The position numbers and the translations under genes are program-made. A stretch of 64,000 nucleotides of DNA from Tenodera sinensis. Taxonomy: Eukaryota > Arthropoda > Insecta > Mantodea > Mantidae. The stretch lies in contig CM060964.1 in NCBI GenBank assembly GCA_030765045.1, forward strand, positions 275,184,888 through 275,248,887, read 5' to 3'. Position 1 is the stretch's first letter, and each line of letters begins with the position of its first letter. Positions 42,550 through 54,433 of this stretch are shown here, piece by piece. The notes beneath the pieces are model-generated. The model was given only the letters and a program-made list of their open reading frames with translations. It searched no databases and had not been told where the DNA came from.

Positions 42550-44260
42550 TGCCAAGAAAGTGTGTAAATCATGCAGATAATTTCTGCTATATTTGTGGTG
42601 AGCTGACCTTCAAGTCTCAGAGGCGAAATATGACCCCACTTGTAAAGAAGTGTTATCATCTGAGACAGAATATTGACCAATGGAGGGTCGTTCATGTAAA
42701 TATTTTTGTAAGAGTGTGTAAATTTCCAATTCTTTTAATTTGAGTGTATCAAGGACTTATTTTTTTTAATATTCAAGATAGCCAATGTTTTCTCGTCACT
42801 TTGAGTTCAACCAATGAGAACTGTTGCGCGGATGAATACATAAGAATGGCGGTGTTGCGTCATACCGACGCCAGGGACTCTTTATTCATTAGCGTCTGTA
42901 TGCTCATGATGATCAGACGTGTGTTTGGTAGTGTGTGAACATGGAACTTTCACCAAACTTTTATCCTGTGTAAAGTCTTTGAATAATTAATATAGTGCTA
43001 AAAGTGTAAATTAACGAATAAATATGTTGTGATAAAGGAACGTTGATTTATGCATTCCATTCTGTAACCATCGACCCTGAAGATAAGAGTAGCGTCTGCT
43101 ATCAAACTATTACATCATTCAGTAAAAACATTATTCCTGCTGCTATATTCCCGCTGCTAGGAAAAGACCCATTACAAAAAACAGTACCACATCTTTACTT
43201 TGGCTGTCAAGTTGGTGATTTTGATAAGAGCCGGGCCCCAAATACATGCTGTGTTTCGTGTGTTAGACTGCTGACTGGGTGGAAAAATGGTACACATCAT
43301 ATGCCATTTGCAATTCCCATGATTTGGAGGGAACCGAAGGATCATTCAACTGACTGTTATTTTTGTTTGACAAATATTAAAGGAATCACATCTAAAACAA
43401 AATATACAGTTAAGTATCCAAATTTACAATCTGCATTGAGACCTGTCTTACACAGTGAAGAGTTCCCCGTACCAGTATATGTAGATACAACTTTAAGTGA
43501 TAACTCTGATTCTGACCTAACTGAAACTCAAAATGATTCAGATGAAAATAAAAATGATCTTACATATGAAGCCAGTAGCTGTTCATCAGAACCATACTTT
43601 CCCAATCAGCAAGACCTTAATGACCTGATTCGGGATTTAAATCTGTCTAAACTGCAAGCTGAAGTTTTAACATCCAGACTCAAAGGGTGGAATTTACTCC
43701 AAAAAGATGTAAGAATAAGTAGTTATGGTAGCCGCCATAGTGTTTTTAAAGAATACTTCTCTGAAGAATATGGTGTTGTGTTTTGTAATAATATTTGTTC
43801 ACTTATGGCATCAACACCGACCAGATGAGTGGCGACCAGTAATCGATGTCTGCGTCGAATCAAAATGAGTAGGAGTAGCGGGCGTTAAACACTACAACAA
43901 CATAGTGGCTGATCTTCTGCATTCTTATAAAGCTATGGGATGCAACATGTCTTTAAAAATTCACTTCTTGGACTCTCACTTGGACTTCTTCCCCGAAAAC
44001 CTTGGAGCTGTCAGCGATGAACACGGTGAGTGGTTGTTCATAGACTCCTCTAAAGTAAGCTAGAAGGCTGTGCTGCTACATATTGGCAATGAACTTCCAT
44101 CAATACCAGTGAGCGTTTTCGTCAGCAAATTTCTACGACAGAGAAGAGGTACCAAGGCAAGTGGAGTTCCAATATGCTGGCTGACTACTGTTGGACTAAA
44201 ATGAAAGACGTTCCAGATGCAAAATATACCCGAAAATCACTATCTACCACTTTCTAGGTA
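42550..44260 (+). pseudogene. Transposon-associated multi-cysteine gene, rearranged
   Basis: The first block at 42550 reads MPRKCVNHADNFCYICGE and then LTFKSQRRN..PLVKKCYH. After about 500 bp of other DNA it continues at about 43190 with LYFGCQVGDFDKS, CCVSCVRLLTGWKNG, PMIWREPKDHSTDCYFCL, NIKGITSK, an acidic/Ser-rich linker, LNLSKLQAEVLTSRLKGWN, and VFCNNICSLMAS (to 43828). A short SINE-like stretch intervenes, then YKAMGCNMSLKIHFLDSHLD, GAVSDEHGE and KRYQGKWSSNMLADYCW to a TAG at 44260. I recognise this as a family repeated many times in arthropod genomes but cannot give its superfamily. Paired Cys motifs suggest zinc binding. Confidence 0.65.
43832..43905 (+). repeat. SINE-like fragment (family E) in the multi-cysteine gene
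   Basis: Contains a 37-bp block (GTAATCGATGTCTGCGTCGA...) also present at 48866-48902. It ends in GGGCGTTAAACACTACAACAAC, the same tail as SINE family C. It interrupts the coding sequence. Confidence 0.65.
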
Positions 44261-45313
44261 AGTCAGAATTATATTTGAATTCAGCATGAAAAATACTTTT
44301 AGAATCTGTTATTTTAATTCTTGTGAAAGAGAAAAAGTTAATTTTTGTAGACCAGTGTAATCTTACACTCTTATCTCGAACCCAAGGCGTATTTGATTCT
44401 TTTATACTGCTTTTATAGTAACGCATGTTTCCTGCTGCTTTGTAAAGTGTAAACACAGCATCAATGTTTATACTGATACAATTACAGCTCGTTTTGTGGC
44501 TGACGCTGTAGTAATGTTACTGCATCATTATTGTTCAGCATTTCTCCAAATTGAAACGTTTATTTTATTATCATGACATGAATCACTATATATATCATAC
44601 ATCAGGGCCATTGCCCATTAGTCAGCATCACCAAGTTGTGACACTTTCATTTTTCATAGCCCTTGTCTTACAACCAAGGTATATGTAGAAAAAAATATCT
44701 CGTCAGCATTTGATGCTGGTAACCAAAGACATTGAAGGGACTATTCGTAGAAAAGGTGGTAGCATTCATAAAGTGCGAGTATTGAAAGAAATTTTAGTGC
44801 AGCAGGATTAGTTATTCAAGAACGTCGAACTAACCTGAGCAGCGAATGCCTTTTTAAATGCGTCAAATTTATCTTCAATTTGAAAGTGAATCTCTACGAA
44901 TTGTACCTTTGTGATTGAAGTGCCACAGTTTTATATTGCCTTTTGCTGCCTTTTTAATATGTCTATTTTACAAAATATATGCCTTTTGTTGACTTTATTT
45001 CATTATTTATGTATTATTTATTAATTATTAAGCATTTTCTTCAGGTACATTTTATTTCAACAACCGTTAGACCGTGACCATGAAAGTTACTTCGCCGAAT
45101 GTATATTATTGTCTTTAAGTTGCAGACGACATAGACGTCCCTCATTCAATTCATTATTTTCTTTGCAACAATGAGTGCTGCCGCGCAAATAAATGTATAG
45201 ATAAAGAAAGCATATGGATTATCACGTGTGTTTATTTTAAAATGCAATAATGAGTGTGGGTCTAACTTTGATTTTCTTTCGGTTTTCATTATGACGTTGT
45301 AGCTAGCAGCAAG
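44261..45313. other. No gene recognised; probable 5' region of hAT gene
   Basis: AT-rich DNA between two transposon genes. No conserved block was read. Confidence 0.4.
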
Positions 45314-46113
45314 ATGCCGAAATTCAATGTTCCTTTACGTGCTAAATTACAGTTATGTTAATACTTTTGGATCCGGCATATTTTGTACCGACGGTAAAGT
45401 ACTCACATGCAAAATACGCCAGCAGTCAGTGAACTACGAAAAGAAGTATTTTATATCACAACATATCGGCACAATCAAACACGGCTACAGGCAGAAGATT
45501 CCTTTGCTTCCAACAGTAATTGCAACATCCAGTCAGAAATCCCAGTTTGCATTCGACTTATGTAGCTTTCTTCAGCGCCAGAATCCCTTTCTGGAAATTA
45601 CAGAATCCTACATTATTACAGTTTTTGGAGAAGTATACTAACCAATCTGTACTTAGCGAGTCAAGTTTGCGAAAATGTTAGTTAACCGAATGTTACGATG
45701 ACACAATGAAAATAACTAAAGATAAAATGAAAAATAAGATGATCTGGGATATCGACGAATATCGACGAGTCAACTGATACCATAGGTCGTTTCATTGCCA
45801 ATTTGTTAATGGACGATAAGATCCTACAGAAGATGAATCAATGAAATCATTCCTGCTTACTACAGAGTGTCTTGAGAAAGTTAACAATCGAACTATTGCG
45901 CAGTTATTCACCAGTTCATTAAATTTGCTGCGGCCTGAAGAGGTTCAATACGACGGCTTGCTTTTCATCAGTGACGCTGCATCATATATGAAAAAGGCTG
46001 GAATAGCGTTAAAAATGTTATTTCCAAACATGCTTCACATGACTTGCGTAGCACATGACTTTCACAGGGTGTTAGAAGAGATACGATGCCTGTTTCTGGA
46101 TGTTGGCAAATGA
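45314..46113 (+). pseudogene. CGGBP1-like hAT transposase, N-terminal and middle part
   Basis: The ATG at 45314 opens MPKFNVPLRAKLQ. A one-base break near 45350 moves the reading to YVNTFGSGIFCTDGKVLTCK, a BED-type finger continuing to SQHIGTIKHG. FDLCSFLQRQNPF (45555-45595) and SESSLRKC (45660) follow, then KITKDKMKNKMIW. The catalytic region has IDESTD degraded to IDEYRRVN, FLLTTECLEKVNN (45848-45885) and YDGLLFISDAASYMKKAG, FPNMLHMTCVAHDFHRVLEE (45950-46080). The frame stops at 46113 without the C-terminal dimerisation domain. Its N-terminal layout matches 2179-2613. Inactive. Confidence 0.82.
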
Positions 46114-46655
46114 CATTTAAGTACATTGTACCAGATGCAACTCTGCCCCCCCCCCCCCCGCCCAACCTATCATAACGAGATGGGGGAGATGTATCGTGGC
46201 AGTACTTCGTTTAAAACTTTGAAATTCTTTAAAATGTGACGATCAGTTATTGAATAGTGTAATGTATTATTGGGTTTCTCTTATTACCTGTTTTAGTATT
46301 TATAATTCCTTTTTTCTGTCTATTTTAACTATTTATAATGTCTTTTTGCCTGCCTATTTTAATGATTTATAATGACTAAACTTCCCACCTCCTAATTTCT
46401 GCTATGGCCAATTGCGGATAGCTTACATTGAGTACATTAATATTGTTTTATAATCGTATATTGCCCCGATAAACCCTTAGAAACACACCAATATCCTTTT
46501 CTTCAAACTTGGAAAAAAAGGTTATTTCTAAGGCTTTAACGAGGGAATATCATGATCTCAAAACTATGAATGTACTAACGTTATTTATGCAGGTACCCAG
46601 CATTCGCTAGCGTATTTGGACCAAAATTGGATTTTAGGAAATAAATAAATAATAA
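46114..46655. other. No gene recognised
   Basis: AT-rich DNA following the hAT gene. It includes a run of about 13 C residues near 46146-46160. Confidence 0.4.
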
Positions 46656-46965
<310 letters not shown>

Positions 46966-47717
46966 TAAGAACTAGACTAACTACCTTAATTCTGGAGCCT
47001 ATGATCCTCGCATCTTGCTGCTATAGCGCATGCGCGGACGCGAGTATACACCTAATGGAGAGATTGAAATCCGCTAGATTGGCAAGGTTTTAAACCAAGT
47101 GTTAGATTTTTTCAATAAATAGGTTCCTGTTCTTATACTCAACACATGCCTGACTTTCAATCTGTATTTCTTTTATGAATTGGATTTAACAAGTAAATAT
47201 GTGCATCTTTGTATTTTTCCTGTCAAAAAATTGGGTAGTATGTATATTTGAACAGCCAAATATTGGACATTAATCAAAGGAAATACAATAGTTTGCCACA
47301 CGATCTTGCATACGATTTTGTTCTTGCACACAGCGTTGAGAATGTGTATATGCTTATGTGTATGTGAAACGGCCCCGTGCCGTTCACGTGCAGCCCATAT
47401 TAGGTAAGCACACCTAGGTTAGTGTGAGTATATGAACAGGATGACAGGGACCTGTGTTAGAGACCCTATGTACTCCTACCATCAATAACCAGGTATGTGT
47501 AAACAATGTCTCAACGCTTTCTCCACTTTTACAAATTGATGTAGGTATAATTGCTTGGTCAAAATATATTTACTGAAGTTGAATAAACATACTTGTATAA
47601 TTTAGAAGCCTAAATACAGTAGTATCGCAAGGATTACTGTTATACACTAATTCATTTTGCAAGGTTTATAGCTGATGCTTAATGATACCGGCTTTGATTT
47701 GTAACTGTTAAGTTCCA
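46966..47717. other. No gene recognised
   Basis: AT-rich DNA. No motif or repeat was identified. Confidence 0.35.
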
Positions 47718-48158
47718 TCACATATCTCTGTCTCCACTTCGTCTTCGGCAACGGGACCTACGTCGTCTTCTTCTTGAGCAACTTCTACGCCTCCTTCTCG
47801 AACTTCTCCTTCTCCTTCTTCTTGAACAACTTCTCCTCCTCCTCCTTCTTCTTGAACAACTCCTCCTCCTTCTTCTTGAACATCTTCTCCTTCGTGAACA
47901 GCTTCTCCTCCGGCACCTCGATCTTCTTCTCCGACAAACGGAACCGACAGCTTTTATAGAGCCCCGATCTTTTAATACCTTTAGAAACGTTTTCCTTTGG
48001 TTTTCATCCATAGTAAACAATTTCTCTTCATTCGTGTCAGTTCGACAGCTCATAAGAGTTCTCGACACATCATCGAACGCTCTTAACATACACTGGTTTT
48101 TACGGATAGTTCTGTTTTTAACACTGGTTCTGCTTTCGGGTGCTGCAGGCTTGCCCAT
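47718..48158 (-). CDS. Open frame of unknown origin with repetitive 3' half
   Basis: 146 codons from MGKPAAPESRTSVKNRTIRK. The first 70 residues (AFDDVSRTLMSCRTDTNEEK, TMDENQRKTFLKVLKDRG) have ordinary complexity. The rest is Arg/Ser repeats from a 27-30-bp minisatellite. In another minus-strand frame the same repeat reads EEKLFTKEKMFKKKEEELFK and similar Lys/Glu units, echoing EEKLFTMDENQRK upstream. It is therefore possible that the real frame is the Lys/Glu one, with a shift near 47950. Not recognised; could be non-coding. Confidence 0.3.
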   Translation of the reverse strand: MGKPAAPESRTSVKNRTIRKNQCMLRAFDDVSRTLMSCRTDTNEEKLFTMDENQRKTFLKVLKDRGSIKAVGSVCRRRRSRCRRRSCSRRRRCSRRRRRSCSRRRRRRRSCSRRRRRRSSRRRRRSCSRRRRRRSRCRRRSGDRDM

Positions 48159-48806
48159 TTTCGTATGAAGAATTTAGATTTTCGTTGCGAATTAGATTAC
48201 TGGAAGAATTTTGCTTTCCCTTGAAAACCACATTTAGATGTTGAAATTCTATGGCAACGTGTATTTCAGTTGAACAAAAGCGAGTGGAACATACCGAAAA
48301 CAAAAGTCCCACCGAGCCAATGTACAAAACCTAAAGTACCTACTATATTTATAATCTTATATATTTAAATGAGTAATTCTTACGATTTCGATCAAATTTT
48401 GTATTCAGACAGGGTTTTGCTTATTAAGTTTATCCATATAGGCGTCATTCCTGAAAAAAAAAAAAACCGCAATTTTACGAGTAACAGTCACAATTACTCT
48501 AAACCTTATTTTGGCCATAATTTCTCTTTTAATGGGCCAGTTTTAACAAACAAGCCAGGATATTAAAGGTCTCGTCATGGAAACAGCTCCAACAATTAGG
48601 ATAAACATTTATATTTAGCTAACATTTTGCTTTTCAAGTTTATCTAAATAAGTATCTTCTCCCAAAAATCACGATTAATCAAAAGGAAAAGAAAGAAAAT
48701 CCGAGCGAAGTTCGGTCACCCAGGTACTGTAACATAATAGAATGATCGCATTGCATCTGTAATATTCACTACACAAATAAGAGGCAACGTCTGATTTTTG
48801 TAATTG

Positions 48807-48903
48807 TTGTTGTTGTTGTTGTTGTTGTTTGGGGTTTATGGACGCACTATCACATCCCGGGTAGGAGTAATCGATGTCTGCGTCGAATCAAAATGAGTAG
48901 GAG
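48807..48903 (-). repeat. SINE-like fragment (family E) with GTT tract
   Basis: (GTT)n at 48807-48830, then TGGGGTTTATGGACGCA and the same 37-bp block as at 43838-43874. A tract of GTT on the plus strand is the AAC-type tail of a minus-oriented retroelement. Confidence 0.5.
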
Positions 48904-49110
48904 CTCTGATGTAAACGTTGCGTCACTAAAGGAGGGTCGGATCACAGTTCATAGTTTCATTTTGCAGTTAACGAGATGGCGAAGTAGTAGCCGTGGCAAA
49001 TGGTTATCAGTAGTATACACCCAAAGATGAGATATTCCATGGGCCATTGCCATAACGTTGGGCTAGTGTGCTGATAAATTGCGAGACAGAAAGTGTATGT
49101 AAGGGGCAAT

Positions 49111-49883
<773 letters not shown>

Positions 49884-50085
49884 TTGTCAATATCTGCAGG
49901 ATAATTTTGTTTAAAAGAAAATTGCACAATCGGGCTCGGGTCGGGCCCGGGCCATGGCCTATACACTATTCTCGGGCTCGGGCCGGGCCCGGGCCATGGC
50001 CTATACACTATTCTCGGGCTCGGGCCAGGCCCGGGCTTGATTGGTACCGGGCCTAAGAAAGTCGGCCCGTGCAGACCTCTAGCGG

Positions 50086-52800
50086 ATGGCGATGCTTCTT
50101 CTGATGTTTTTCCAATATAGGCAACAACAGAACACTATAGCAACTGTTATATCTAAAAGACGAACTTTTAACATCAAAAAGGCAAATTGGGAAGCCCTGA
50201 AAGAAAATCTACTAATGCCACCCCAATTAATGTGGGTGACGATATTGACTACAAAGCTTCTGAGCTTACTAAGGCCATTCAGAAAGCTATGATTGAGGCA
50301 ATTCCAAGAAGTAAGCCACGTCCTTTTAGTAATAATATCTGGAACGAAAAACTGCAGAAACTTCGGATTAAAATGAGGAAAGCACGCCGAGCATATCAGA
50401 CTTCTATCTTAAACACGGAGAGGCAAACACATCTTAGAAAATACCAACTATTGAAAGAGGAATTTAGAACTTCTTTAAAAGATCTGAGGGAAAGATCATG
50501 GGATAATTTTGTTGAGAATGCTTTAACCACCAATATATGGGGCATCCCATATAAGATAGCCACTGAAAAAATAAAGTCTCCAGAAGTCCTCTCTACATTA
50601 CTTAAACCAAACGGTGAACTAACTAAAGGATGGATTGAATCTATACAAACCCTGCTAACTACTCTCCTTCCCTCAGATAACCATGAGTCAGATACAATCC
50701 AGCACAAACAACTTAGAAAGGATTTCACCTCTGACGAACCAACAGCTGGAGTCATCTATCCCTTTGACAGATCTGAAGTTCTGCATGCATTACAAATCCT
50801 CAAAAAGAAGAAGGCTCCAGGACCTGATCAAATACATGCAGAAATACTCATACATATTGCACCAGAAATAACTCCATATCTAACAGATCTCTTCAATGAA
50901 TGTCTATGGCAAGGCCGTATTCCCTATTGCTGGAAAGAAGCCAGTATCACGATCTTACATAAAGGTGGCGATAAGGATCCTGCATTGCCAAAATATTATA
51001 GACCGATTTGTCTACTTAACCTTTTGGGTAAAGTACAAGAAAAACTCCTATGTAAACGCATACAAGAGTTTAGGATCCTGAAAGGCCTTAATCCTACTCA
51101 ATATGGTTTTAGATCTGGAAAGTCAACCACGGATGCAATAACTAAAGCCATAATTGCAGCTAAGAACTCTAAAAAGAACTATGTGATGGGTCTCTTCTTT
51201 GATATAGCTGGAGCTTTCGATAACCTCTGGTGGCCTGCACTTTTTGAACGCATGCGCCAACAAGAATACCCAAAAAGCCTTTATAGAATTCTGAAGAACT
51301 ATTGTGTAGACCGCCGAGTCAACATCACAGGGGCAAATAGTACCGTTACACGTGATATTACGAAAGGATGCCCGCAAGGTTCTATATTGGGTCCAATATT
51401 CTGGGATATAAGTTTGGAGCCTCTGCTTAATGAGTTAGTAGTTGACACACAAATATATACCACTATAGCATATGCGGATGATCTGCTTTTATTAATAGAA
51501 GGTAACACCCGCCTGGAACTGGAAACAAAATCTTCTGATGTGACCCAGAAGGTATATAAATGGTGCAACTCTGTTAAACTACAAATTGCAGCTAACAAAT
51601 CTGCGTATTTGCTATTTAAAGGTAAATTATTAAGAAACCCAGTTATACGAATACACGAAGAACGTTTTCAACGCCACAAGTATATTAAATACCTTGGAAT
51701 AACGCTTGATGAGAAAGGCAACTTCAAGACACATGTCACTCAGGTCTGCAACAATGCCAGTAAAATTATGATGAAGATTGCCAGTATTGCCCAACGTCAA
51801 TATAAACTGCCTCTCACTACCATTAGAACATATCATAATTGTATCTTTACTGCCATCATTACATATGGTGCAGGAGGGTGGGCACAGTGTATGCAAAAAT
51901 TAAACCTCGTCGCAGATCTCAGAAAATGCCAGAGGAAAATTCTTCTCCGTTTTACTGGAGCAGCAAGAACGACCTCTACTATGGCTCTTCTTGTGGCCAC
52001 TGGTACCTGGCCAATAGATCTACAGGTTCGCCTATATGGTGCTTACTATTGGCTAAAGAAAAGCAATCAACAGAAGATAGAAGATATTATAGGAAAACGA
52101 TGCTATATGAAAAGACAAATAAGGACTGAGTTAATATCCTTATGGCAGTCAGAATGGGATAACCTGCAAACTGGGAGACGCACCTATATGTTTTACCCTA
52201 ATATACGAGAAAGGTTACGACTAAAGCACCTAAATCCCTTACAAGCTGCATTACACTATATTACGGGCCATGGGCCATATGGTACTTACTTAAAACGTTT
52301 TAGTATCATCAACTCTGAAATGTGCACCAGATGCAATACAGAAGATACTCCTGAGCATGTAATGTTTAACTGTCAGAAATACAGTGAAATAGGACAATCT
52401 AACAGGGAAAAGCTCATGTACCTCACTTTATTGGAAATGGTCAGGAATAAGGAAAATCTAAATGCTTTAAATGAGTTAGCGACTCAAATCAGTATAGCAG
52501 AAAGATCTTTAAGACAAACTGAACAAGAAAGAAATCTAAGAAATTTTTATACACCTCCAGCGACTGTTGTAGTACCATCCCGTCAATCGTTAAGATTGTC
52601 AAACCAACTGTAAGCAGAAAGGAGAAGAATGAGGCCAAAACGACAGCCTGATGAGACTTGGACAGCCTACCAGAGACTAGAGACAACTTTACAATATCAC
52701 CAATTTTCCTTATTGTTATTTAGTTTAATTTAGTTTTAGTTTAATTTAGTTTTCTGCACATTCTATTGTGAACAAATTGTAATAAATAAGTTTAAATAAA
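50086..52800 (+). mobile_element. R1-like LINE, 5'-truncated
   Basis: Starts within the endonuclease end (SSD... and YRQQQNT, RRTFNIKKANWEALKENL, 50095-50210). It continues through a long RT frame to 52613 and a 187-bp 3' UTR with AATAAA at about 52782 and 52796. The hAT-type unit ends only 4 bp to the left, so the LINE's 5' part may have been split from it; sequence left of 41150 is too short to prove that. Confidence 0.82.
50187..52613 (+). CDS. R1-like LINE reverse transcriptase, long open frame
   Basis: 808 codons without a stop. The first codons overlap an upstream frame (KANWEALKENLL), so a one-base shift near 50210 separates this frame from the endonuclease and its first codon is not a true start. 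Domains: linker to about 190; RT with APGPDQIHAEIL (about 212), YYRPICLLNLLGK (about 270), DIAGAFDNLWW (D339), GCPQGSILGP (394), YADDLLLL (429-436) and YLGITLDEK (about 505). A C-terminal region carries a C713-x2-C716-x7-H724-x4-C729 knuckle. All RT catalytic residues are present. The lack of an endonuclease in frame makes autonomous movement unlikely. It matches the relic at 3258-4858. Confidence 0.88.
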   Translation: MGSPERKSTNATPINVGDDIDYKASELTKAIQKAMIEAIPRSKPRPFSNNIWNEKLQKLRIKMRKARRAYQTSILNTERQTHLRKYQLLKEEFRTSLKDLRERSWDNFVENALTTNIWGIPYKIATEKIKSPEVLSTLLKPNGELTKGWIESIQTLLTTLLPSDNHESDTIQHKQLRKDFTSDEPTAGVIYPFDRSEVLHALQILKKKKAPGPDQIHAEILIHIAPEITPYLTDLFNECLWQGRIPYCWKEASITILHKGGDKDPALPKYYRPICLLNLLGKVQEKLLCKRIQEFRILKGLNPTQYGFRSGKSTTDAITKAIIAAKNSKKNYVMGLFFDIAGAFDNLWWPALFERMRQQEYPKSLYRILKNYCVDRRVNITGANSTVTRDITKGCPQGSILGPIFWDISLEPLLNELVVDTQIYTTIAYADDLLLLIEGNTRLELETKSSDVTQKVYKWCNSVKLQIAANKSAYLLFKGKLLRNPVIRIHEERFQRHKYIKYLGITLDEKGNFKTHVTQVCNNASKIMMKIASIAQRQYKLPLTTIRTYHNCIFTAIITYGAGGWAQCMQKLNLVADLRKCQRKILLRFTGAARTTSTMALLVATGTWPIDLQVRLYGAYYWLKKSNQQKIEDIIGKRCYMKRQIRTELISLWQSEWDNLQTGRRTYMFYPNIRERLRLKHLNPLQAALHYITGHGPYGTYLKRFSIINSEMCTRCNTEDTPEHVMFNCQKYSEIGQSNREKLMYLTLLEMVRNKENLNALNELATQISIAERSLRQTEQERNLRNFYTPPATVVVPSRQSLRLSNQL

Positions 52801-52820
52801 TGAAAATATCCGCACACTAC

Positions 52821-52850
52821 GTCCAGATATAAGAAATTAGGTATCTGGAC
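52821..52850. other. 9-bp hairpin after the LINE
   Basis: GTCCAGATA (52821-52829) and TATCTGGAC (52842-52850) form a perfect inverted repeat with a 12-nt loop, just beyond the LINE's AATAAA signals. Significance unknown. Confidence 0.6.
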
Positions 52851-52862
52851 ATAGCTGGCAGA

Positions 52863-54122
52863 TATTATTTTATTTTATTTTATTTTATTTTCTTCTGATG
52901 TTTCTTCTGGTAACGGTTCAAGGAACTTGCTGAAAATATCTTTCTGAGGAATGTCGAAATTAAATACTTGGTTTCTATTTTTACTTTCTCTAATGGTAAG
53001 TAGGGTAAGTATTGTATTCCACCCAAAAATTCGATGTCAAGATTTCACCAGAAATACATGTTTTGAGACCCCCTGAATCCAAAAAAAGCATTTTTAGAAA
53101 AAGGTCCATGTGTGTGTCTGTATGTCAGTCTGTCAGTCTGTGGACAGCATAACTCAAAAACGAAAACTTGGTTAAAAACTAAAGTTGGTATTTAAGTTTA
53201 ATGTCTTTCAAGGATGTGACACGAAGATTTTGAAGAAAATAGCCCCACCCTAAACTACCCTTTACCCGGAAAATTTTTTGAAAATTTTGATTTCCTTGAA
53301 AATGGCTCTAACGATTTTGATTAAAATGTCATATGTTTGAGATATTTTGATGACAAATGAAATGTATATCTTGAATTTTCTGGCTATAGCCCCTGTAGTC
53401 GTTTTTACTCTGGACGACTTTTGCATAACTGGTAAACTGTTAGAGATAGACCAAATCATACTGTACAAAAAATGTAGATCTTGCTAAAATACACAATTTA
53501 TGTCTCAATAAATTTTCTTTTAGGGTGAACCATTTCGGAGATATTCCTTGTTATGTGTGTGAGTTTCAGAAAACTTAGAACTTTCGTGAAATGGATCATC
53601 GTTCATTTTTTTATATGTTAAGTGTACAAAGGGAACGGAATCTCAAAGCTTTAAATGATTTGGCTGTTGCACAAAGCCAAAGCCAATATTCCCCTTGCAC
53701 CTACAAGGAAATAACCAATAAGATAATTTGTACAAATGTTTATTTTAACTAACACGAAGAAGATATAGGAATAAGAGTTTGTAAGAATGGTTAGTACAAA
53801 AGTAGAGAAAGTCATGTGAGTGCAACACATCAGATTTTTTAAAATGAAGGGTTGTTCCCATGTGGACAGTTCTTGTTTTCCCGTTATGTATTTGAGAAGT
53901 TTCGGTTCTGGCTTTATGTCATGATTTTTTGTCCAAAAGTGAAAGGCAACTGCTGATTTTTCTAATTGTTTACTCTTGATGTTCCTAACGTGTTCCTTGG
54001 ATCTAATTTCTAAATTTCTTTTGGTTTTTCCTATGTATACTTCATTACAATCACTGCATTCAATTTGGTATATGCCAGATTTTTTGTTAGGTGGAATAGC
54101 ATCATTTTGGTCATTTAATCAT
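52863..54122 (-). pseudogene. Penelope-like element GIY-YIG endonuclease end, split by repeat R
   Basis: On the minus strand 54122-53834 reads through AIPPNKKSGIYQIECSDCNE, VYIGKTKRNLEIRSKEHVRN and LEKSAVAFHFWTKNHD to WEQPFILKN. This is a GIY-YIG nuclease with the GIY and YIG blocks, an Arg (R in EIRSKEH), His and the CxxC pair intact. After R it resumes at 52983-52895 with RNQVFNFDIPQKDIFSKFLE and ends in a (TAAAA)n tail at 52863-52892. GIY-YIG endonuclease following RT is the diagnostic layout of Penelope elements. The RT is missing here. The nuclease stretch itself has no stop. Confidence 0.85.
52984..53833 (-). repeat. Repeat R, copy 2
   Basis: 850 bp, reverse-oriented to copy 1. It lies inside the Penelope coding end, and the flanks read TAAAAAT on one side and TTTTAAAAAAT on the other, matching an A-rich 6-7 bp duplication. 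The GT-rich segment here is mixed (GTGTGTGTCTGTATGTCAGT) rather than a pure TG run. Confidence 0.85.
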
Positions 54123-54424
54123 TAAATACCCCACTGGGAGGTGTCGTATGGGGTGCTCTCAGCCTCGTTAGGTCCCTGAGGTGCCAATTGAGGAACTATC
54201 CTGATAGAAAGGTAGCGTTCCTAAAAGGTCAAGTAGTCACCTTATGGTGGGGGAGTCGACATGCTGACCCTCGCCACCCCCAACCTGCACTCCTCTGTGG
54301 CCTTGGTTGTGGCTGGAGGACACAGCAGCCAGGCGATGAGGGTAACCTCTGCATAGGGGAGATGCCCTGGGGATTATTATAATCATGAAATAAACTCAGA
54401 GATTAAATTATTAAAACAATTAAG
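54123..54424. other. GC-rich stretch, unassigned
   Basis: Clearly richer in G and C than its surroundings (54128-54365: CCACTGGGAGGTGTCG, GTGGGGGAGTCGACATGC). It resembles a LINE leader in composition, but no coding block or repeat partner was found. Confidence 0.4.
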
Positions 54425-54433
54425 TGGATCCAT

